The position numbers and the translations under genes were made by a program. A stretch of 11,368 nucleotides of DNA from Pseudomonadota bacterium (lineage in GTDB: Bacteria; Pseudomonadota; Gammaproteobacteria; Burkholderiales; Burkholderiaceae_B). The stretch lies in the NCBI GenBank assembly GCA_023386765.1, contig JAEWJD010000012.1, forward strand, positions 1-11,368, in the 5' to 3' direction. Under the pieces are notes generated by a model. That model had not been told where the DNA came from, did not search any database, and was given only the letters and a program-made list of their open reading frames with translations. This document shows, piece after piece, positions 6,036 through 11,368 of this stretch (within the stretch, counting starts at the first letter, position 1; each line of letters begins with the position of its first letter).

Positions 6036-6518
6036 ATGAAGGTGGCAACGGCAGTGCTGTCAACAGCAATGGCCATTTTTATGGCGGTAGGAAGTGCGCA
6101 CGCTCGCGGTTTAAAAACGTGTGAAGCTGAGATCAAAGGCATCAACCAATTTCTGGCTAGCAACGGCATGGAGCCGATCAAAAACATTGCGGAGCTGGCG
6201 AGCACTCTGCGGCAGATTGAACGGACGGGGAGACTGCCGCCGATGTACATAACCGCTAGCGAAGCAAGCCGCCTTGGCTGGTCGGGGAAAGACTCTGAGA
6301 CGTTGTGGGGACTTAAGCCCACGAATAAGAAGTGGATTGGTGGCGATGCTTATCGCAGCAAATCGCTCCCCGCGAATGTGCAGTGGCTTAGCGCGGATGT
6401 AGATGTGGTGCGAGGTTATCGCAGTAACAAGCGACTGATCTATAGCTTGCGCAGCCGGCAGAGGTTTATTAGCCCAGACCGGTACCAGCACTTTGTTGAG
6501 CTGGAGCCCTGTAAGTAA
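6036..6518 (+). CDS. Secreted barnase-fold protein (microbial ribonuclease family) lacking the usual catalytic residues
   Basis: The protein is 160 aa. Residues 1-23 form a signal peptide (AHA|RG), so the mature protein is exported. Residues 51-157 align by eye with Bacillus barnase: RLPPMYITASEASRLGW (barnase KLPDNYITKSEAQALGW), then IGGDAY (IGGDIF), W117..AD, GYRSNKRLIYS (GFRNSDRILYS) and DRYQHF (DHYQTF). Barnase Arg83 and Arg87 are kept (Arg129, Arg133). Lys27 is replaced by Ala74, the general base Glu73 by Ser119 and the general acid His102 by Arg149. Two cysteines, Cys29 and Cys159, could link the termini in the periplasm. Residues 24-50 are an extra N-terminal helix-like segment. No barstar-like inhibitor gene lies beside it. 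The base composition is visibly less GC-rich than its neighbours, and it is flanked by IS remnants, which suggests transfer. The fold call is strong. Whether it cuts RNA is doubtful; a binding role or another chemistry is possible. Confidence 0.8.
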   Translation: MKVATAVLSTAMAIFMAVGSAHARGLKTCEAEIKGINQFLASNGMEPIKNIAELASTLRQIERTGRLPPMYITASEASRLGWSGKDSETLWGLKPTNKKWIGGDAYRSKSLPANVQWLSADVDVVRGYRSNKRLIYSLRSRQRFISPDRYQHFVELEPCK

Positions 6519-6647
6519 AGGCACTAGTAAATTGGATCAGGTCTCGCGCCCCGCGCGCGAGGGGGGCGCCGGGATGGTCAGGAAATGCGCGTGCAAGGGC
6601 AGTTTCCCGGGTCCAGCTTTGCCAGGATGCCAAGCAAGCGGTTGCAG
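6519..6647. other. Non-coding gap after the barnase-like gene
   Basis: No gene is supported here. The one structure is a GC-rich hairpin, CTCGCGC (6543-6549) with GCGCGAG (6555-6561) around a 5-nt loop. It is followed by a G-run rather than T residues, so it is at best a Rho-assisted end for the upstream gene. Confidence 0.4.
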
Positions 6648-6812
6648 TGAACCGCAGCGGGAATCGTGGCGGTCGCTTGGTTTAAGTTAAGGCGGGCGCT
6701 TCAGCGCCATTTCTGAGTTGACTGTAGTGGTTTGCTTCAGCGGCAGCCGGCGGGATATAGCCGAGCGGTTCCCTCAGCCGATGATGGTTGTCCCAAGTCA
6801 TCCATTCCGAAC
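6648..6812 (-). pseudogene. 3' fragment of a second IS3-family transposase with its terminal end
   Basis: On the minus strand a short frame carries SEWMTWDNHHRLREPLGYI, then PPAAAEANHYSQL. This is the very C-terminus of IS3-group orfB, whose relatives read W..WFNNRRLLEPIGNIPPAEAE. The frame stops at 6682-6684. Beyond the stop the sequence runs to TGAACCGC at 6648 on the + strand, which resembles the TGAACCGCCCCGGG-type terminal inverted repeat of such elements. Homology starts abruptly near 6812; everything upstream (orfA and most of orfB) is missing. The sequence differs from the remnant at 5560-5990, so this is a separate insertion. The element family is fairly sure and the exact boundary approximate. 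Confidence 0.75.
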
Positions 6813-6967
6813 GAAAAGATGGCCGAGTATCGGGATCCCCTGATAGGGCAAGGCAATGCTGCAACCTCTCTTCAAGCTCGCGGGATACGCGTGCAGACCT
6901 AGTCTGCCTCCTATAATCCGCATTTTGTCAGATAGCATTGCGATAAATACGCGGGATCCCGGGGGGG
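6813..6967 (+). promoter_or_regulatory. Upstream region of the diguanylate cyclase gene, with promoter elements
   Basis: A perfect TATAAT lies at 6912-6917, 50 nt before the start codon. No good -35 element is seen 17 nt upstream of it. A perfect inverted repeat, GCAGAC-CTA-GTCTGC (6893-6907), ends 4 nt before the TATAAT and covers where a -35 would lie, so activator- or repressor-dependent expression is plausible. The palindrome GGGATCCC occurs at 6832-6839 and 6953-6960. The region begins where the IS fragment ends. No gene is supported in it. Confidence 0.4.
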
Positions 6968-8560
6968 ATGATGAGTTCGGAAAGTCTGTATGCCCACCTT
7001 GCGTCAAAGGTGAATCTGCGAAGGCTGGTGACGTCGCTCGCCTTGCTGAGCGCCCTGATCGCGGTGTTGAACACTTTCGTGGCCTCTTATCAGGTGCAGC
7101 GCTATCAGTTGATGCACGCGACCCTCGAGGCCAATCGGACTTATGCGGCCAAGCTGGCCCAGAGTACCGACAGCTTTCTGAAGTCGGCCTTGCGTGAACT
7201 GCAGGTGAGCGCAGGCGTGATCGCCGGGTTGATCGGCGATGACGCGGCGTTGCAGAAGGAGGCCCACCGGGTACGGTTGCAGAACGAAAGTTTCAATTCG
7301 GTGGTGGTGGTCGATGACAGCGGGCTGGTTTTGGCGACGTCTCCCGATGTGCTGAATATCCAGGGCAAGCAGTTGGTCTCTGCCGCCAATGAGCAGGCCC
7401 TGCGCAAGCGCGAGCCGATGATCAGTGATCCTTTCGTGTCGCTGGCAGGCAATTACCTGATCAATATCTCGCAGCCCATCAGGTCAGAAGAAGGCCATTA
7501 TCTGGGTTATGTGAGCGGCACTATCTATCTCAAGGAAGAGAATGTTCTGGGCTCCCTGCTGGGCGAGCACTATTATCAAGACGGCTCTTCGCTGTATGTC
7601 GTGGATCGCAGCGGGCGCATTCTCTATCATCCGGACCGCCGGCGCATCGGTGAACGGGTCGCTGGCAATGTGGCCATTCAGTCGGTCATACGCGGCGAGT
7701 CGGGCGCGCAGCAGATCCTGAACAGCCGGGGCATTGAAATGCTGGCAGGGTATGCCCATGTGCCGGCCAATGGCTGGGGCATCATCAGCCAGCGGCCGCT
7801 GGCTTCGACGCTCGCTCCCCTGAGCGGTCTGATGCGTGATGTGCTGCTGTACACCACTCCGCTGGCGTTGATCTCCCTGATCGTGATCTGGCTGTGTGCG
7901 CGTGAGATTTCCCGCCCGCTCTGGCTGCTGGCGCGCTATGTGCGCGGCAGTGACACCGGCGGCGCCCTGGGGCGGGTGGCCAGTGTGCGTCCGTGGTATT
8001 TCGAGGTGGCCAGCCTGAAGCAGGCGGTGCTCTCCAGCCTGTTCGCCTCGCAGGCCAAGATAGAACGCCTGTCCAAGGATAGCTCGACCGATCCGCTGAC
8101 CGGCGTGCTCAACCGGCGCGGACTGGATGAGCGTTACGGTCTGCTGCAGGCGGCCCAGCTGCCCGGCGCATTGCTGGCGCTGGACCTGGACCGCTTCAAG
8201 CGCATCAACGACACCTTCGGGCATGACACCGGCGACCTGGTGCTCAAAGCCTTCGCCGACATCCTGCAGCTGGCTTCGCGCGAGGCCGACGTGGTGGCGC
8301 GCGTCGGGGGAGAGGAGTTCGTGGTCGTGTTGCCGGGGGCGGATCTGAGCGTCGCGCTGGCAGCGGCCGAGCGTATCCGCGAGCGGGTGGCAGCCCATGA
8401 GATGCCGGCCTCGGTGGGGCAGGTGACGGTCTCCATCGGCGTGACCGCCTGGCCGGCAGGCGTCCATGCCTTGCGCGAGCTGCAAATCCAGGCGGACAAG
8501 GCCCTCTACGAGGCCAAGGATTCGGGCCGCAACTGCGTCAAGGCGTTCACGCCCGCCTAG
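6968..8560 (+). CDS. Membrane diguanylate cyclase with periplasmic Cache-type sensor
   Basis: This enzyme would make cyclic di-GMP from two GTP in response to a periplasmic signal. It is 530 aa. One membrane helix is at about 18-41. A periplasmic region of about 245 residues follows with a double-Cache pattern (VVVVDDSGLVLATSPD, ISDPFVSLAGNYLINISQPI, LYVVDRSGRILYHPD, GWGIISQRPL). A second helix is at about 291-310, then a HAMP-like linker (EISRPLWLL) and a coiled coil. The GGDEF domain (about 370-528) has TDPLTGVLNRRG (374-385), DLDRFKRIND (406-415) and the active-site loop GGEEF (447-451). The product-inhibition I-site RxxD is present (Arg438-Asp441), five residues before GGEEF. Catalysis and feedback inhibition should both work. 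The start is ATG 6968 or 6971, both directly after a run of seven G. Its stop overlaps that of the convergent acyltransferase gene. The ligand is unknown. Confidence 0.93.
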   Translation: MMSSESLYAHLASKVNLRRLVTSLALLSALIAVLNTFVASYQVQRYQLMHATLEANRTYAAKLAQSTDSFLKSALRELQVSAGVIAGLIGDDAALQKEAHRVRLQNESFNSVVVVDDSGLVLATSPDVLNIQGKQLVSAANEQALRKREPMISDPFVSLAGNYLINISQPIRSEEGHYLGYVSGTIYLKEENVLGSLLGEHYYQDGSSLYVVDRSGRILYHPDRRRIGERVAGNVAIQSVIRGESGAQQILNSRGIEMLAGYAHVPANGWGIISQRPLASTLAPLSGLMRDVLLYTTPLALISLIVIWLCAREISRPLWLLARYVRGSDTGGALGRVASVRPWYFEVASLKQAVLSSLFASQAKIERLSKDSSTDPLTGVLNRRGLDERYGLLQAAQLPGALLALDLDRFKRINDTFGHDTGDLVLKAFADILQLASREADVVARVGGEEFVVVLPGADLSVALAAAERIRERVAAHEMPASVGQVTVSIGVTAWPAGVHALRELQIQADKALYEAKDSGRNCVKAFTPA

Positions 8561-10518
8561 GGCAAGGCGGCATCGAGCGTCCGGCGCAGTTGCCGGGCTG
8601 CCTGGTCGGTCAGGTGGTGTCGGTCCCGGTAGAGGGTCTGGCCATCACGGGCCACCAGGCAGCCTTGCGCATCGCACATCAGGGTTGCCGGATCCAGCAA
8701 TTGGAAACCATAGCGGGCCTGCAGTCTGTGCAGCACATTCTCCACCTGTTGCTGGCGCGTCCGGTGCTGCGTCAGTGCCGGACCGGTGGCTGCGGCACCG
8801 TCGTGGCCGATGCTCTGTAGCGTCTGTATCAGGGGTGTCTTGTCCGAGTCCAGTTCCGGGACGTCGAGCAGGATGCTGATCTGGCGGCCGGGCCGGGCCA
8901 GGCGCTCCAGGGTGCGCGCCAGGCCAGCCTCCAGGATGGACTGGCCAGCCGGCCGGGCCGCGCCGCCCATTTCCTTGAAACTGTCATCGGCATCGACCCA
9001 ATAGCCCGCCAGAATGATGTGGTCGATGTCGGATTGCGCCAGATAGTCGATCGCAGCTTGCGTGATGGCACGGCATTCCGGGCGGGTAGGAGGGACGGCA
9101 TCCAGCAAGGGGGTGCAGCTTGAGTAGGTGAAGGCGATGCCCGGCAGCCTACGCTCGTGCGCCAGCTGATCGGCGCCGGCGGTCCACATGCGGGCGTGCG
9201 AGTCTCCCAGCAGGGCAAAGGCCGCTGGTCCCTGGGCAGCGGGCCCCAGGGTGCATCCTCCCTGGCCGGCGCGCAGTTGGGCCAGATCGGTTTGCCCTTC
9301 GCATGCAATCCCCGGCGCCTGGGTCATGTCGCGATCCAGTTGCTGCAGGGCCGGCGGCAGGACCTGCGCCAAGGGCCATCCGGAGGTTGCGATGCGCTGG
9401 GTGAGCGCCCCGGCGCCATAGCACAGCAGCAGGGCCAGTACGGCCACGCCCAGCACGCGGTTGTCCGGCACGCCCGGCCGTCCGTGGCGCAGGGGCTGTT
9501 CGATAAAGCGCCAGGACAACCAGGACACCAGAAGAATGAGGGCCAGCAGGACAGCCAAGGGCAGGGTCGGCATGCCATATGCCTGCCAGCCGGCCGAGCG
9601 CAACATGACCAGCAGAGGCCAGTGCCACAGGTACATCGAATAGGAGAGCAGGCCGATGAATACCAGGGGCCGCCAGGCCAGCAAGCGACTGACGGCACTG
9701 GGCTGCGCGCCGCTGCCGGCGTAGATGATCAACATTGCCCCCACGCTCGGCAGCGCGGCGTGCAGACCGGGAAAGGGCGTGCGGGCGGTGTAGAGGAAGG
9801 TTGCCCACAGGATCATTGCCAGGCCGGCTGCGCCAGCCAGCTCGGCCACCCAGGGACGCCGGGGGTATCCTCCACCGGCTGCCACGCGACAGGCCAGCAG
9901 GCCGCCCAGCAAGAGCTCCCAGGCGCGTGGTGGCAGCGTATAGAAAGCCGCAGCCGGATCGCGCGCCATCAGCCACAGGCTGCAGGCTGCGCTGGCGGCG
10001 GCAAGCAACAGCAAGAGCACCAGCGGGTTGCGTGCGGGCGCCTTCCAGTACCACAGGGCCAACAGGGCCGGGATGATGAGGTAGAACTGTTCCTCGACGG
10101 CCAGCGACCAGGTGTGCAGCAGCGGCTGGGTGGCCAGGACATTCTGTTGCCAGTAGTCGTTCTGCGTGTGCCAGAACAGGTGGTTGGAAAAGAAGTAGGC
10201 GATTTTTTCCGTCGCCCGGCCGGCTTCCCGCAATTCGCCAGGCAGCAGCAGGAAGAAGCCGGCCACCAGGGTGACCAGCACCATCGCCAATAACGCGGGG
10301 AAGATACGCCGCACGCGGCGGGTATAGAAATGGCGCAGCGAAAACCGGTCGTGGGCGAAATCCGCCAGCAACAGGCGCGTGATCAGGTAGCCCGAGATCA
10401 CCAGGAAGACATCCACGCCGACGAAGCCGCCGCTGAAGGCCTGCACATCGGCATGAAACAGCACTACGGGTACAACGGCGAGGGCACGCAGGCCGTCAAC
10501 ATCCGGGCGGTACTTCAT
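8557..10518 (-). CDS. Membrane O-acyltransferase (acyltransferase-3 plus SGNH domain, OafA-like)
   Basis: Proteins of this layout acetylate surface polysaccharides such as O-antigen or other envelope glycans: the membrane domain moves an acyl group across the membrane and the SGNH domain transfers it. The protein is 653 aa. The start MKYRPDVDGLRALAVVPVVLFHAD holds the conserved His22. Further membrane-domain motifs are GFVGVDVFLVISGYLIT, RVRRIFPAL and HTWSLAVEEQFY (135-146). About ten helices run to residue 375. The C-terminal SGNH part has GDSHARMW (438-445, nucleophile Ser440), YSSCTPLL, a YWVD block and the DxxH dyad (Asp632, His635) in YRDRHHLT, all intact. The ATG at 10518 is taken as start because it opens the family motif; the frame is open further upstream to 10797 but overlaps the LysR gene and is not family-like. 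No clear ribosome site precedes it. The acceptor glycan is not deducible. Confidence 0.93.
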   Translation of the reverse strand: MKYRPDVDGLRALAVVPVVLFHADVQAFSGGFVGVDVFLVISGYLITRLLLADFAHDRFSLRHFYTRRVRRIFPALLAMVLVTLVAGFFLLLPGELREAGRATEKIAYFFSNHLFWHTQNDYWQQNVLATQPLLHTWSLAVEEQFYLIIPALLALWYWKAPARNPLVLLLLLAAASAACSLWLMARDPAAAFYTLPPRAWELLLGGLLACRVAAGGGYPRRPWVAELAGAAGLAMILWATFLYTARTPFPGLHAALPSVGAMLIIYAGSGAQPSAVSRLLAWRPLVFIGLLSYSMYLWHWPLLVMLRSAGWQAYGMPTLPLAVLLALILLVSWLSWRFIEQPLRHGRPGVPDNRVLGVAVLALLLCYGAGALTQRIATSGWPLAQVLPPALQQLDRDMTQAPGIACEGQTDLAQLRAGQGGCTLGPAAQGPAAFALLGDSHARMWTAGADQLAHERRLPGIAFTYSSCTPLLDAVPPTRPECRAITQAAIDYLAQSDIDHIILAGYWVDADDSFKEMGGAARPAGQSILEAGLARTLERLARPGRQISILLDVPELDSDKTPLIQTLQSIGHDGAAATGPALTQHRTRQQQVENVLHRLQARYGFQLLDPATLMCDAQGCLVARDGQTLYRDRHHLTDQAARQLRRTLDAALP

Positions 10519-10548
10519 GGCATCGCTGTAAAGGAACGGGAGCGCGCA

Positions 10549-10554
10549 AGTATA
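10549..10554 (-). promoter_or_regulatory. Candidate -10 element for the acyltransferase gene
   Basis: On the minus strand TATACT lies about 30 nt before the acyltransferase start, in the 53-nt gap after the LysR gene. No matching -35 is evident. The gene may instead be read through from the LysR gene. Confidence 0.3.
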
Positions 10555-10571
10555 GCGGGGCAGGCGCGGAT

Positions 10572-11368
10572 TCAGTGCGCTGGCCGCCAGGGGGGATGGG
10601 GCTGGAAGGCCGCCTTGAGCAAGGCGATGAAGTGGCGCGTGCGCGCCGAGGCTACCTTCGACTGGGGCACCAGCGCCATGATGTCGGCATTGGCGGGCTG
10701 GTGCTGCGGCAACAGTTCGACCAGACGGCCGTCGGCAAGGCTGTCGTGCACATCCCATTCCGAACGGATCATCACGCCCTTGCCCGCCAGGCACCACTGG
10801 TGGATGACTTCGCCATCATTGCTTTCCATGGCAGCCCGCACACGCACCGTCTGCGGCGCGCTGCGCACGCCGCCGTTGTGAAAACGCCAGAGCGTGACAT
10901 CTTCGTCGTTCTCGCGCAGCACCAGGCAATCGTGCGCAGCGAGATCGGCCGGCTTTGCCGGCTGCCCTGCGCGTTTGAGATAGGCGGGCGCGGCGCACAG
11001 AATGCGACGATTCGGGGCGATGCGATGCGAGATCCAGCGCGAATCCGGGATCTCGCCGATGCTGATGAGCAGATCGAAGGCATCGCGGCCGTGTACCGGC
11101 AGTTGCGGCAGCATCAGGTTGTCGGAAAGATAAAGCTGGGCCTGCACATTGGGATGCTGCTCGCGGAACTGTGCCATCAGGGGAGCCAGATGGCGCCGCC
11201 CGAAACCCAGCGGGCCGTGCACCTTGAGCTTGCCGGCCACGACCTGGCTGCGGGCCCGCAGCGCCTCTTCAATGGCCTGCATCTGGCCCAGCACGCCGGT
11301 GGCGTGTTGCGCCAGCAGATGGCCTTCATGGGTCAGCTGCAGGCGGCGCGTGGTGCGCAGCGCCAGCC
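10572..11368 (-). CDS. LysR-type transcriptional regulator, lacking N-terminus (runs off window)
   Basis: LysR-type regulators pair an N-terminal winged helix-turn-helix with a C-terminal effector-binding domain and act as tetramers at promoter regions. The visible 264 residues begin in the wing of the DNA-binding domain (LRTTRRLQLTHEGHLLAQHA), continue through the linker helix (about 20-45) and give a complete effector domain (KLKVHGPLGFGRRHLAPLMAQF, DLLISIGEIPDSRWISHRI, CLAGKGVMIRSEWDV, DGRLVELLP). This resembles the common single-domain LTTRs whose target is often a divergent neighbour, which would lie beyond 11368. The acyltransferase starts 53 nt downstream on the same strand, so co-transcription is possible but regulation of it by this protein is not shown. 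The stop is TGA at 10572-10574. The first roughly 45 residues are outside the window. Confidence 0.93.
   Translation of the reverse strand, partial: LALRTTRRLQLTHEGHLLAQHATGVLGQMQAIEEALRARSQVVAGKLKVHGPLGFGRRHLAPLMAQFREQHPNVQAQLYLSDNLMLPQLPVHGRDAFDLLISIGEIPDSRWISHRIAPNRRILCAAPAYLKRAGQPAKPADLAAHDCLVLRENDEDVTLWRFHNGGVRSAPQTVRVRAAMESNDGEVIHQWCLAGKGVMIRSEWDVHDSLADGRLVELLPQHQPANADIMALVPQSKVASARTRHFIALLKAAFQPHPPWRPAH

Noticed and set aside
6831..6960. Repeated CGGGATCCC at 6831 and 6952
   Set aside because: A 9-base match in GC-rich DNA with unrelated flanks is likely chance.
7484..8485. 333-codon minus-strand frame opposite the diguanylate cyclase
   Set aside because: The + strand protein has every GGDEF motif; the antisense product is Gln/His/Arg-rich without a recognisable domain.
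9157..10293. 378-codon + strand frame opposite the acyltransferase
   Set aside because: Shadow frame: its Gln/Gly-rich product has no motifs, while the minus strand encodes all acyltransferase and SGNH motifs.
10519..10797. Upstream extension of the acyltransferase frame
   Set aside because: It lies inside the LysR coding region and its spacer and shows no family similarity; MKYRPDVDGLRA is the usual N-terminus.

Overview
The window looks like a chromosomal segment of a GC-rich betaproteobacterium, most likely order Burkholderiales, near Bordetella/Achromobacter (Alcaligenaceae). The basis is the gene order leuB-asd-fimV-truA-trpF, which is typical of that group, together with the G/C-ending codons and the protein sequences themselves. 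This is assignment by eye; no database search was run.

Left part (1-5244): a housekeeping block, all on the + strand. It holds the 3' end of leuB (leucine synthesis), asd (aspartate semialdehyde dehydrogenase), a short fimV-like gene (LysM, transmembrane and acidic-tail protein), truA (tRNA pseudouridine synthase) and trpF (tryptophan synthesis). asd ends in a textbook intrinsic terminator. truA follows fimV by 12 nt and has no visible Shine-Dalgarno sequence.

Middle part (5245-6967): trpF is not followed by trpB, as is usual in this group. Instead there is a tRNA-Val(GAC) gene with a strong promoter lying partly inside the end of trpF and a strong terminator behind it. A visibly less GC-rich accessory patch comes next: a deletion-riddled IS3-family remnant, an intact secreted barnase-fold protein, and a short 3' fragment of a second IS3-family transposase ending near a TGAACCGC-type IS terminus. 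The barnase-like protein keeps the fold signature and the two phosphate-binding arginines. By eye alignment, the positions of barnase Lys27, Glu73 and His102 are Ala, Ser and Arg. No barstar-like gene lies nearby. This is the most unusual item in the window.

Right part (6968-11368): a membrane-bound, periplasm-sensing diguanylate cyclase on the + strand, with intact GGEEF and I-site. It converges with a minus-strand membrane acyltransferase (acyltransferase-3 plus SGNH domain) so tightly that their stop codons overlap. Upstream of the acyltransferase, in the same direction, is a LysR-type regulator whose DNA-binding N-terminus lies outside the window. A link between c-di-GMP signalling and polysaccharide acylation here would be inference from proximity only. 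No CRISPR array, rRNA or replication origin was seen.
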